Origin: Micromonospora olivasterospora
GTDB taxonomy: Bacteria > Actinomycetota > Actinomycetes > Mycobacteriales > Micromonosporaceae
Length of the DNA: 64,000 nt
Direction of reading: 5' to 3'
Assembly (NCBI RefSeq): GCF_007830265.1
Contig: NZ_VLKE01000001.1
Coordinates: 744,001-808,000 of the forward strand
Shown: piece after piece, positions 1 through 7,847 of the stretch
How positions within the stretch are numbered: the first letter of the stretch is position 1
Layout: the number at the start of each line of letters is the position of its first letter
The notes under the pieces: generated by a model
What the model was told of the DNA's origin: nothing
Seen by the model: only the letters and a program-made list of their open reading frames with translations
Database searches by the model: none
Position numbers and translations under genes: made by a program

Positions 1-210
1 CCCGGACGGGTACGGGAACATGTCCAGCACGTACAGCTTCTCCGCGCCCGCGCGCGGGTGACCCGCGTCGGCCAGCGGGCCGGCCGGGTTCGGAGCGTGG
101 AAGGTGTCCTCCCGCTCCCAGTAGTCCTGCCAGCGGTTCTCGATCTCGTCGGCCAGGGCCGCGGTGTACCGGAACGGGGGGATGTCGCCCGCCGCTGCTG
201 CCTCACTCAT
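1..210 (-). CDS. leuS: Leucyl-tRNA synthetase, N-terminal part (cut by window edge)
   Basis: The 70 visible residues carry the class I LeuRS start: an early RWQDYWE stretch, then [10 protein letters not shown], then [13 protein letters not shown] at the window edge, the beginning of the nucleotide-binding signature. The enzyme charges tRNA-Leu with leucine in the cytoplasm. The ATG at 208-210 is followed by [14 protein letters not shown], a normal short lead-in. Upstream on the same strand lie a terminator hairpin and a leader peptide with three successive Leu codons, so expression is probably controlled by attenuation. The remainder lies outside the window. Confidence 0.95.
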   Translation of the reverse strand, partial: MSEAAAAGDIPPFRYTAALADEIENRWQDYWEREDTFHAPNPAGPLADAGHPRAGAEKLYVLDMFPYPSG

Positions 211-416
211 GGCGTCTCCTCGCTTCGCTCGTCGCCGCCGGCCATGCCCCGGCCGGGCTGGGTGCTGACCTCGCTCGGCGCGGTCATGTCGGGTATGGGG
301 AGTGGATCCGCTCGCCGCGTCGCCGCCCGGCGGCGGTCGGATGCCGCCGCCGGCGTGGCGGACGCGGTGCCCGCCGCCTGTCGCGGGGCGCGGTGCCGCC
401 GCCCGGCGGAGGGCAC

Positions 417-442
417 AAAAAAGCCCCTCGCGCAGGAGGGGC
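417..442 (-). terminator. Intrinsic terminator / attenuator in the leuS leader
   Basis: On the minus strand a perfect 7-bp GCCCCTC/GAGGGGC stem with a 6-nt loop is followed directly by six T residues. It lies between the Leu-rich leader peptide and leuS, about 206 nt before the leuS start, so it would abort transcription before leuS rather than end a gene. A second hairpin (GCCGTGC at 471-477 pairing with GCACGGC at 444-450) lies between the leader peptide and this stem, as in classical attenuators. Confidence 0.8.
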
Positions 443-467
443 CGCCGTGCCGTCGCGCGTCAGCGCA

Positions 468-506
468 TCAGCACGGCCCGGTAAGAAGCAGGAAGACTCC
501 AGCCAT
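468..506 (-). CDS. leuS leader peptide with three consecutive Leu codons
   Basis: Twelve codons read MAGVFLLLTGPC and stop at TGA. Leucines 6-8 are CTG, CTT and CTT; CTT is rare in this GC-rich genome, so the ribosome should be sensitive to charged tRNA-Leu. A TACACT -10-like hexamer ends 8 nt upstream of the ATG, so transcription would start at or next to the A of the ATG and the leader would be leaderless. There is no Shine-Dalgarno sequence, which fits. Ribosome stalling at the Leu run would change pairing of the downstream hairpins and let RNA polymerase pass the terminator. The function is inferred from layout. Confidence 0.7.
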   Translation of the reverse strand: MAGVFLLLTGPC

Positions 507-513
507 GACGGGC

Positions 514-519
514 AGTGTA
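514..519 (-). promoter_or_regulatory. Candidate -10 element for the leuS leader transcript
   Basis: TACACT on the minus strand fits actinobacterial TANNNT -10 hexamers. Its position predicts a start within 1-2 nt of the leader-peptide ATG. No convincing -35 is visible. Confidence 0.45.
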
Positions 520-727
520 CCCCGTTCGTCCGGACGGCACCCCGGCCGCACCGCCAGGTGGGACTCCCGCCCCCCGCGTGGCTCCCCCGTCAGACAGATA
601 TTCCGGGCGTAACCGACCGACTGCCTGCGCGGGTCGGCGGTGACGGTAAACATAGTTAGCCTGAGAGGCCAGTGAGAAATCTGCGGCAGACGAGTCTCCC
701 GTCGCGAACCAAAGGGCGGGGCCAGGT

Positions 728-741
728 GCTCTGAACAGAGC
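728..741. promoter_or_regulatory. 14-nt palindrome in the leuS/moxR divergent region
   Basis: GCTCTG-AA-CAGAGC is an inverted repeat 28 nt before the moxR start, in the shared upstream region of two divergent operons. It could be an operator or a short hairpin in the moxR leader. No regulator can be named. Confidence 0.3.
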
Positions 742-769
742 TGCCGTTCCGGCGACGAGGAGGAGGCCC

Positions 770-1819
770 GTGACACAACAGACCTGGGACGAGGTGGGCG
801 GTCTGCTGCCGCACGACGAGTTCCGCGCCGCCAGCGAGGCCATCGTGGCCAACATCGAGCAGGTCATCGAGGGTAAGACCGCGACCGTGCGCCTCGCCCT
901 CGCCGTCCTGCTCGCCGAGGGTCACCTGCTCATCGAGGACGTCCCGGGGGTCGGCAAGACCAAGCTGGCCAAGGCCCTCGCCCGCTCCATCGACTGCTCC
1001 GTGCGCCGCATCCAGTTCACCCCCGACCTGCTGCCCAGCGACGTCACCGGCGTCAGCGTCTACAACCAGGAGACGCACGACTTCGAGTTCCGGCCCGGCG
1101 CGGTCTTCGCCAACCTGGTGGTCGGCGACGAGATCAACCGGGCGTCGCCGAAGACCCAGTCCGCCCTGCTGGAGTGCATGGAGGAGCGGCAGGTCACCGT
1201 CGACGGGGTCACCTACCAGCTCCAGACGCCGTTCATGGTGATCGCCACCCAGAACCCGATCGAGATGGAGGGGACGTACCCCCTGCCGGAGGCGCAGCGC
1301 GACCGGTTCACCGCCCGGATCGCCATGGGCTACCCGGACCCCGGGGCCGAGCTGGCGATGCTGGACGGGCACGGCGCGGCCGACCCGCTGCAGGAGCTGC
1401 GCCCGGTCTCCGACGCCGACACGGTCCGCCGGCTGATCGCCACGGTCCGCCAGGTGCACGTCGCCGACGCGGTCAAGCAGTACGCCGTCGACCTGGTCAC
1501 CGCCACCCGCGAGGCCGCCGACCTGCGGCTGGGCGCGTCCCCGCGGGCGACCCTGCAGCTGCTGCGCACCGCCCGGGCCGTCGCCGCCCTGGAGGGGCGC
1601 GACTACGTCCTGCCCGACGACCTCCAGGTGCTCGCGGTGCCGGTGCTCGCCCACCGCATCATCCCGACCGCCGACGCCCAGCTCGCCCGGCGCACCACCG
1701 ACGCGATCGTCTCCGAGCTGGTCCACCGGCTGCCGCTGCCGCACGACCGCAAGCGCTCCCCGTACGACACCCGGTCCGACGGCAACGGCCGCGCTCCGTA
1801 CGAGCCGCGGAGGCGGTGA
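770..1819 (+). CDS. moxR: MoxR-family AAA+ ATPase
   Basis: This 349-residue cytosolic ATPase has Walker A GVGKT at about residues 60-64, a Walker B-type region VVGDEINRA near 117-125 followed by SPKTQSALLE, and the sensor stretch VIATQNPIEMEGTYPLPEAQ typical of MoxR. MoxR proteins act as chaperone-like ATPases that help mature or activate partners encoded beside them. The GTG start follows a strong GAGGAGGAG ribosome site. DUF58 and transglutaminase genes follow, the standard moxR operon layout, so it probably serves a cell-envelope complex with them. Confidence 0.93.
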   Translation: MTQQTWDEVGGLLPHDEFRAASEAIVANIEQVIEGKTATVRLALAVLLAEGHLLIEDVPGVGKTKLAKALARSIDCSVRRIQFTPDLLPSDVTGVSVYNQETHDFEFRPGAVFANLVVGDEINRASPKTQSALLECMEERQVTVDGVTYQLQTPFMVIATQNPIEMEGTYPLPEAQRDRFTARIAMGYPDPGAELAMLDGHGAADPLQELRPVSDADTVRRLIATVRQVHVADAVKQYAVDLVTATREAADLRLGASPRATLQLLRTARAVAALEGRDYVLPDDLQVLAVPVLAHRIIPTADAQLARRTTDAIVSELVHRLPLPHDRKRSPYDTRSDGNGRAPYEPRRR

Positions 1820-1821
1820 CC

Positions 1822-3120
1822 GTGCGCGACGGGCTCCGGGGGCTCACCACCCGTGGCCGCTCGTTCCTGGCCGCGGCGGTGGCCGCGGCCGTGTCCGCCG
1901 CCATCCTCGGCGAGAAGGACCTGCTCCGGGTGGCCGTGCTGCTCGCCGTCCTGCCGCTGCTCGCCGCCGCCTACGTCGGGCGCAGCCGCTACAAGCTGGC
2001 CTGCAGCCGGTCGCTGGAGCCGCACCGGGTGCCGGTCGGGGCCAACTCCCGGGTGGTGCTGCGGTTGCAGAACCTGTCCCGGCTGCCCACCGGCACCCTC
2101 CTGCTGGAGGACCGGCTGCCGTACGCGCTGGGCAGCCGGCCCCGGGTGGTGCTGGAGCGGCTCGGCGCGCACCAGGCCAGCTCGGTCGCGTACACGGTCC
2201 GCGCGGACGTGCGCGGCCGGTACGACGTCGGGCCGCTGGTGGTCCGGCTGACCGACCCGTTCGGGCTCTGCGAGCTGACCCGGGCTTTCCCCAGCACCGA
2301 CCACCTCACGGTCATCCCGCAGGTCACCCCGCTCCCCCCGGTCCGGCTCCCCGGCGAGTACGCGGGCAGCGGCGACAGCCGGGCCCGCTCGGTGGCGGTG
2401 CACGGCGAGGACGACGCGGCGACCCGGGAGTATCGGATGGGCGACGACCTGCGCCGGGTGCACTGGAAGTCCACCGCCCGCACCGGCGAGCTGATGGTCC
2501 GCCGCGAGGAACAGCCCTGGGAGAGCCGGGCCACCGTCGTGCTGGACACCCGCGCGTACGGTCACCGCGGCGACGGCCCGACCGCCAGCTTCGAGTGGAC
2601 GGTCTCCGCGGCGGCGAGCATCGCCGTGCACCTGCGCCAGTCCGGGTACAAGCTGCGCCTGGTCACCGGCAACGGCGCGGACGTCGACGCGACCGAGGGC
2701 GGCGGGGAAGGGCTGCTGCTCGACCACCTCGCCGAGGTGCGGCTGGACCCGCGCGGCGAGATCACCACGCTCGTCCAGCGGGTCCGGCAGCGCGCCGACG
2801 GCGGCCTGATCATCGGCCTGTTCGGCTCCCTGGGCACCGCCGAGGCGGAGCTGCTGGCCGGGCTGCGGGGCAACGGCGCGACCTGCGTCGGCTTCCTGCT
2901 GGACAGCTCCACCTGGCTGAACCTCCCGGAGCGAGCCCGGGCCGAGGCCGACCACGCGCACGGCGCCGCCGCGCTCGCGCTGTTGCAGAACGGCTGGCGG
3001 GTGATCGGCGTGGAGCACGGCGCCCGGCTGCCGGCGCTGTGGCCGCAGGCCGGCCGGGGTTCGCAGGGGTTCGCCCTGCGGGCGGCGCTCGCCGAGACCG
3101 TCGCGGGCGGCGTGAAATGA
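1822..3120 (+). CDS. DUF58 domain protein
   Basis: The 432-residue product has two hydrophobic segments near the N terminus (about residues 12-50), then a beta-rich region and the DUF58 signature YRMGDDLRRVHWKSTARTG at about 200-220. DUF58 proteins are von Willebrand A-like partners of MoxR ATPases. GTG at 1822 lies 3 nt after the moxR stop, behind GGAGGCGG, so the two are translated as a unit. The last eight codons (TVAGGVK plus stop) are the first unit of a 24-nt tandem repeat that continues past the stop codon. Confidence 0.88.
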   Translation: MRDGLRGLTTRGRSFLAAAVAAAVSAAILGEKDLLRVAVLLAVLPLLAAAYVGRSRYKLACSRSLEPHRVPVGANSRVVLRLQNLSRLPTGTLLLEDRLPYALGSRPRVVLERLGAHQASSVAYTVRADVRGRYDVGPLVVRLTDPFGLCELTRAFPSTDHLTVIPQVTPLPPVRLPGEYAGSGDSRARSVAVHGEDDAATREYRMGDDLRRVHWKSTARTGELMVRREEQPWESRATVVLDTRAYGHRGDGPTASFEWTVSAAASIAVHLRQSGYKLRLVTGNGADVDATEGGGEGLLLDHLAEVRLDPRGEITTLVQRVRQRADGGLIIGLFGSLGTAEAELLAGLRGNGATCVGFLLDSSTWLNLPERARAEADHAHGAAALALLQNGWRVIGVEHGARLPALWPQAGRGSQGFALRAALAETVAGGVK

Positions 3121-3264
3121 ACCGTCGCGGGCGGCGTGAAATGAGCCGTCGCGGGCGGCGTGAAGTGAGCCGTCGCGGGCGGCGTGGAGTGAGCCGTCGC
3201 GGGTGGCGTGGAGTGAGCCGTCGCGGGTGGCGTGAGACGAACCGTCGCGGGTGGCGTGACGTGA
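3097..3264 (+). repeat. Seven 24-nt tandem repeats copying the DUF58 gene end
   Basis: Seven units of 24 nt run 3097-3120, 3121-3144 and so on to 3264. The first encodes the last seven residues and stop of the DUF58 gene. The next six are near-identical copies after the stop, drifting from GGGCGG to GGGTGG towards the right. Every unit except the sixth ends in TGA. The array ends 16 nt before the next gene, whose ribosome site GGAAGGG lies just after it. Confidence 0.95.
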
Positions 3265-3280
3265 CCGGAAGGGTGATCCC

Positions 3281-5752
3281 GTGACCGCGACGCGCAACCT
3301 CGGGTTCGTGGCCGCAGCCGCGACCCTGCTGGCGTCGGCCCCGCTGTCGGCCATCTTCCAGCGCTGGACGTGGCTGGTGCAGGCCGCCATCGCGGTCGCG
3401 GTGGTGGCCGGGGTGGCCGCGCTGACCCGGCTGGTCCGCGCACCGCTGTGGGGGCAGGCGCTGGGCATGGTCGGCGGGCTGCTGCTCGCGCTCACCTGGC
3501 TGTTCCCGGGCGGCACCGAGCTCGTGCCGTTCCTGCCCAGCCCGGGCACGTTCACCCACTTCGGCGGGCTGCTCAGCGCGTCCGTGCAGGACATGCGCAC
3601 GCAGACCGTCAAGGTGGACGACACCGACCCGCTGCTGTTCGTCGCCGTGCTCGGCGTCGCCGGGGTGGCGATCGTGGTCGACGTCCTCGCCGTCGGGCTG
3701 CGCCGCCCGGCGCTGGCCGGGCTGCCGATGCTGGCCATCTACTCGGTGCCGGTCGCGGTCTACGTCGACAGCGTCCCCGCCGTGCCGTTCGTGGTCGGCG
3801 CCGCCGGCTACCTCTGGCTGCTGGTCACCGACAACGTCGACCGGGTGCGCCGGTTCGGCCGCCGGTTCACCGGCGACGGGCGGGACGTCGACGTGTGGGA
3901 GTCGTCCCCGCTGGCCGCGGCGGGCCGCCGCCTGGCCGTGGTCGGGGTGGCGCTGGCGGTGGCCCTGCCGTTGGCCGTGCCCGGCATGACCGGCGGCATG
4001 CTCGACGCGCTCGGCGGCGGGGCGGGCAACGGCAACGGACGCCCCGGCCAGGGCGGCAACTCGGGACGCATCGACCTGTTCGCCGCGCTGAGCGGCGAGC
4101 TCACCCAGTCCGAGGTCAAGAACTTCGTGAAGGTGACCACGACCGAGCCCTCCCCGTTCTACCTGCGCTTCGGTGTTGCCGACGAGCTGCGCCAGGACGG
4201 TTTCCGCGTGCGTACCCCGACCGGCCGGCCCGTGACCCGCGGGGGTCTGCCCGAGGTGGCGGATGCCCGGCCGGGCGTCGAGCAGCGGCAGTACCGGGCC
4301 ACCGTGGAGGTCACGCGGAACCTCACCATGCGGCTGCTGCCGGTGTACTCCGAGCCGGTGCGCACGGAGGACCTCGACGGCAACTGGCTCTACGACCCGA
4401 ACCAGCAGGTGCTGTTCTCCAACCGGGAGAGCTCGCAGAGCATGCGCTACTCGTTCGACTACGTCCGGTCGACGTACAGCCCCGAGGCGCTCCAGGCCGC
4501 CCGGTCGCTGCCGGCGGATCACCCCGTACGCCTCCAGCAGACCGGCACCCCGCGGGTGTCCGAGGTGGACGCCCTGGTCGCCGGCCTCGTCAGGGGCAAG
4601 CGCACCGACTACGACAGGGTGCGGGCCATCTACGACTACTTCTCCGCGGACAACGGCTTCACCTACAGCACCACCACCAAGGGCGGCACCAGCGGCCAGG
4701 ACATCGTCGACTTCCTCACCAACAAGGCCGGCTTCTGCCAGCAGTACGCCGCCGCGATGGCCTGGCTGGTCCGCGCCGCCGGTGTTCCGGCCCGGGTGGC
4801 GTTCGGCTTCAGCAACGGCAGCGGCCCGACCAACGGCACGTACGTGCTGACCAACCGGAACCTGCACGCCTGGACCGAGGTCTACTTCGACGGGATGGGC
4901 TGGGTGCCCTTCGACGCCACCCCGGCCAACGGGGTGCAGGGCTCCACCCGGTCGGAGTGGGCGCCCGACACGGACACCCCTGAGCCTTCCACCCCCTCGG
5001 CGGGCGACCCGGCCACGCCGGGCGGGATCGATCCGTCCGCCGACCCGGCGGGGCCGAACGTCGCCGACCGGGAGGCCGACCAGGGCCTGGCCCTCGGCGG
5101 CGGCACGGCGGCCGGGCAGGCGCCGGTCTGGCCCTGGTGGACCGCCGGACTGCTGCTGGCGCTGCTGCTCCTGCTGGCCGTGCCGGCCCTGCGTCGGGCG
5201 GCCCTGCGGCGCCGGCGGGGCTCCCGGGTGGCCGCGGCCGCACCGGCCAGCATGGACACGAGCGCCGACCGGGCCGGCCCGGGGCGGGCGGTGATCGTCG
5301 GGCAGGGCGCCGACCGGGCCCGGGCCGACGCGCACGCCGCCTGGGACGAACTGCTCGACACGCTGGTGGACTACCGGGTCCGGGTGGACCGGACGGAGAC
5401 GCCGAGGGCTACCGCGGAGCGCCTCGTGGCCGACGCGCTCACCGAGGATGCCGCCGCCGTGGAGGCGGTCCGGCTGCTCGGCCGGGCCGAGGAGCGGGCC
5501 CGCTACGCCCGTGACCCGCTCACCGGCGAGCCGCTGTACCCGGCCCTGGGCGCCGTGCGCGGCGCGCTCGCCGCGCGGGCCGGCCGGCGGACCCGGATGC
5601 TGGCCGCCGTGCTGCCGCCGTCGGTGCTGCTGCGCTGGCGCGCGGCGGTCACCGACACGTCCTCGCGGGTGGTGGCCCGGACGAGCGACGTGCGGTACAG
5701 GCTGCTGCGCTGGAACCCCCGCCGACTGCTCGCCGCCCGCACCGGCCGCTGA
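3281..5752 (+). CDS. TgpA-type membrane transglutaminase-like protein
   Basis: The 823 residues show an N-terminal block of about five membrane helices (residues 1-240), an extracytoplasmic region, and a transglutaminase core with Cys in GFCQQYAAAM (about 486), His in LHAWTEVYFDGMGW (about 529) and Asp in PFDATPANG (about 545). A further membrane helix near 620-640 and a C-terminal DUF4129-like tail follow. This is the DUF3488/TgpA arrangement found with MoxR and DUF58. The intact triad suggests an active transamidase or peptidase outside the membrane; the substrate is unknown. The GTG start follows GGAAGGG. Confidence 0.9.
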   Translation: MTATRNLGFVAAAATLLASAPLSAIFQRWTWLVQAAIAVAVVAGVAALTRLVRAPLWGQALGMVGGLLLALTWLFPGGTELVPFLPSPGTFTHFGGLLSASVQDMRTQTVKVDDTDPLLFVAVLGVAGVAIVVDVLAVGLRRPALAGLPMLAIYSVPVAVYVDSVPAVPFVVGAAGYLWLLVTDNVDRVRRFGRRFTGDGRDVDVWESSPLAAAGRRLAVVGVALAVALPLAVPGMTGGMLDALGGGAGNGNGRPGQGGNSGRIDLFAALSGELTQSEVKNFVKVTTTEPSPFYLRFGVADELRQDGFRVRTPTGRPVTRGGLPEVADARPGVEQRQYRATVEVTRNLTMRLLPVYSEPVRTEDLDGNWLYDPNQQVLFSNRESSQSMRYSFDYVRSTYSPEALQAARSLPADHPVRLQQTGTPRVSEVDALVAGLVRGKRTDYDRVRAIYDYFSADNGFTYSTTTKGGTSGQDIVDFLTNKAGFCQQYAAAMAWLVRAAGVPARVAFGFSNGSGPTNGTYVLTNRNLHAWTEVYFDGMGWVPFDATPANGVQGSTRSEWAPDTDTPEPSTPSAGDPATPGGIDPSADPAGPNVADREADQGLALGGGTAAGQAPVWPWWTAGLLLALLLLLAVPALRRAALRRRRGSRVAAAAPASMDTSADRAGPGRAVIVGQGADRARADAHAAWDELLDTLVDYRVRVDRTETPRATAERLVADALTEDAAAVEAVRLLGRAEERARYARDPLTGEPLYPALGAVRGALAARAGRRTRMLAAVLPPSVLLRWRAAVTDTSSRVVARTSDVRYRLLRWNPRRLLAARTGR

Positions 5753-5764
5753 CCACGTCGCCAC

Positions 5765-5799
5765 GGGCGGGGCGGCCCGACACCCGGGCCGCCCCGCCC
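5765..5799 (+). terminator. Strong hairpin after the moxR-DUF58-transglutaminase operon
   Basis: A perfect 15-bp G+C stem (5765-5779 with 5785-5799) with a 5-nt loop begins 13 nt after the last stop codon. There is no T run, which is common for actinobacterial terminators. Confidence 0.65.
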
Positions 5800-5813
5800 A
5801 CGGCCCGGGGGCA

Positions 5814-5869
5814 CCCCATGTCGGCGATACGGCGGCATCCAGGCCGGGGGACACCCCCATGTCGGCGAC
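5814..5869. repeat. Intergenic repeat with CCCATGTCGGCGA motif, two direct copies
   Basis: The motif CCCATGTCGGCGA occurs twice in direct orientation (near 5815 and 5856). The first copy continues TACGGCGGCATCC, matching the arm of the inverted repeat after otsA at 60413-60463. It looks like a damaged member of a dispersed intergenic element. I see no gene in 5800-6030. Confidence 0.5.
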
Positions 5870-6030
5870 GGCCGGCGCGGCGGGGGCTGCTGCGGGGCCG
5901 GCAACGGCGGCATGGGGGCCGACGGGAGGCGTCGGGCGGGACGGGCACGACGAGCGGCCCGCCGGCGGGCGGGCCGGAGCCGGCGCGGTCCCGTCAGACG
6001 ACGGGACCGGAGATCAGCGGCGGTGCGGGG

Positions 6031-6423
6031 TCAGCGGTGCCCCTCCGGGCGCTGCCGCCACCGCTCCTCCATCCGGTCCAGGAACGACGACCTGCGGCCC
6101 GACCGCCCGCGGGGGCGCCGGCTGGTCGTCCCGCCGACGACGTGCAGGTCGGGTGACTGCGCCCGGCGGTGCGACTGCACCGCGTACGCCGCCGAACCCA
6201 GCATGACGACGAAGCCCGCCACCGCCAGGGGTGGCGTCTTGATCACCGCACCGTAGACCAGCAGGGCCAGCCCAACGATCATCGCGCCGGCAGCGACGAG
6301 CAGGCGACGCCGCGCGTGGAAACGCGGGTCGCTGGCGCGCACGGCCGAGGCGAATTTGGGGTCCTCGGCAAGCGACCGCTCGATCTGCTCGAACAGCCGC
6401 TGCTCGTGCTCCGAGAGCGGCAC
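6031..6423 (-). CDS. DUF3040 membrane protein
   Basis: The 130-residue product begins MPLSEHEQRLFEQIERSLAEDP, the DUF3040 hallmark. Two hydrophobic segments follow (about residues 40-60 and 65-82), then a basic, Arg-rich tail. The family is small, actinobacterial and found in the inner membrane without a known reaction. It stands alone between converging neighbours; dinB lies upstream on the same strand but 115 nt away. Function unknown. Confidence 0.88.
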   Translation of the reverse strand: MPLSEHEQRLFEQIERSLAEDPKFASAVRASDPRFHARRRLLVAAGAMIVGLALLVYGAVIKTPPLAVAGFVVMLGSAAYAVQSHRRAQSPDLHVVGGTTSRRPRGRSGRRSSFLDRMEERWRQRPEGHR

Positions 6424-6538
6424 GGCACTCCTCCCCGGTCACGCTAGGTCGGCCCGGACGGGTCGACAGACCGTGCAGCCGACCGGCTGCTTACCATCAA
6501 GTCTACGAGGGGGGTCGCGCGTCGGAAAGCGGGACGAC

Positions 6539-7798
6539 CTACGGGCGGGGCGGATTTTCATTTTGCCGCCGATCGCGACGACCGAGCAGACTCGCCGGAC
6601 CTATGACGGACCGCCCGAATCGGGCGGCCGCGGCGTCCACGGCCGCCTCCGCCTCCCGCCAGCCGCGCTCGGGCGCGTCCAGGGTGAGCTGCCGCGGGGT
6701 CTCCCCCGCCGGGGCGAGCCCCTCCATCCGCACCCCGACGAGTCGGATCCGCTCGCCCGGGTCCAGGACGGTGTAGAGGGCCCACGCCGTGTCGAACATC
6801 TCCCGCGCCGTGTCGGTGGGGACGCCGAGCGTGCGGGAGCGGTTGACGGTGCGGAAGTCGGCGGTGCGCACCTTGATCGACACCGTCCGCCCCACCTGGC
6901 CGGCCCGGCGCAGCCGCGCGCCCACCTTCTCGGCGAGCGCGAGCAGGGCCCGCCGGATCTCCAGCGGGTCGGCGACGTCCACGTCGAAGGTCACCTCGGC
7001 GCCGATCGACTTCTCCACGTGCTCCGGGGTGACCCGGCGCGGGTCCCGCCCCCGGGCGAGCTCGTGCAGGTGCGTGGCGGCCGCCTCCCCGAGCGCCTTG
7101 CGGAGCATGCCGAACGGCGCCTCGGCCACGTCGCCGACGGTCGCCAGGCCGAGGCGGCGCAGCGTCTCGGCGGACCGCTCCCCCACCCCCCACAGCGCGG
7201 CGACCGGCAGCGGGTGCAGGAAGTCGAGGACCCGGTCGGCGGGCACCACGAGCAGCCCGTCCGGCTTGGCCCGGGTGGACCCCAGCTTGGCCACGAACTT
7301 GCTCGGCGCGACCCCGACCGAGCAGGTCAGCCCCTGCTCCCGCGCGACCCGGGCGCGGATGCGCCGCGCGATCTCGACCGGGGGCCCGAACAGCCGGCGG
7401 GCACCGGACACGTCGAGGAACGCCTCGTCGAGCGAGAGCGGCTCGACCAGCGGCGTGACGTCCCGGAAGATCTGCATCACCGCCCGGGAGGCGGCCGAGT
7501 ATTCCGCCGGGTCGGTCGGCAGGAAGACGGCGTGCGGGCAGAGGGCCCGGGCGCGCGCGGTGGGCATGGCGCTGCGCACGCCGTACCGTCGGGCCTCGTA
7601 GCTGGCGGAGCTGACCACGCCGCGCGGGCCGATCCCGCCGACCACGACGGCCCGGCCCCGCAGCTCGGGGCGGCGGCGCACCTCGACCGAGGCGTAGAAG
7701 GCGTCCATGTCGACGTGCAGCACGGGTGAGCCGGAGTCGTCGGCGTCCGGCCCGAAGCGCGGGTCGCCACCGCGCGGCAACGACTGACTGCGACCCAT
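6539..7798 (-). CDS. dinB: DNA polymerase IV (Y family)
   Basis: The 419 residues carry the Y-family active site HVDMDAFYASVE (Asp 30 and 32) and SLDEAFLDVSG in the palm, the RRIRARVARE stretch, the helix-hairpin-helix region LWGVGERSAETLRRLG and a complete little-finger domain ending near VRMEGLAP. It copies damaged or misaligned DNA without proofreading. Unlike ImuB in this window, all catalytic carboxylates are present. No LexA box is visible upstream of the ATG, so damage control is not evident. Confidence 0.95.
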   Translation of the reverse strand: MGRSQSLPRGGDPRFGPDADDSGSPVLHVDMDAFYASVEVRRRPELRGRAVVVGGIGPRGVVSSASYEARRYGVRSAMPTARARALCPHAVFLPTDPAEYSAASRAVMQIFRDVTPLVEPLSLDEAFLDVSGARRLFGPPVEIARRIRARVAREQGLTCSVGVAPSKFVAKLGSTRAKPDGLLVVPADRVLDFLHPLPVAALWGVGERSAETLRRLGLATVGDVAEAPFGMLRKALGEAAATHLHELARGRDPRRVTPEHVEKSIGAEVTFDVDVADPLEIRRALLALAEKVGARLRRAGQVGRTVSIKVRTADFRTVNRSRTLGVPTDTAREMFDTAWALYTVLDPGERIRLVGVRMEGLAPAGETPRQLTLDAPERGWREAEAAVDAAAARFGRSVIGPASLLGRRDRRQNENPPRP

Positions 7799-7847
7799 TC
7801 CCGCAGGTTAGTCGCCCGGTCCGACACCCGGCGGGGTGCCGGCGCGG

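Noticed and set aside
2810..5860. A 1,016-codon open frame on the minus strand opposite the transglutaminase gene
   Set aside because: It is antisense to strong coding sequence, rich in Arg/Gly/Pro/His, without domains or ribosome site. Such frames are expected in very GC-rich DNA.
6539..7798. LexA control of dinB
   Set aside because: No GAAC-N4-GTTC sequence is present in the region upstream of its start.
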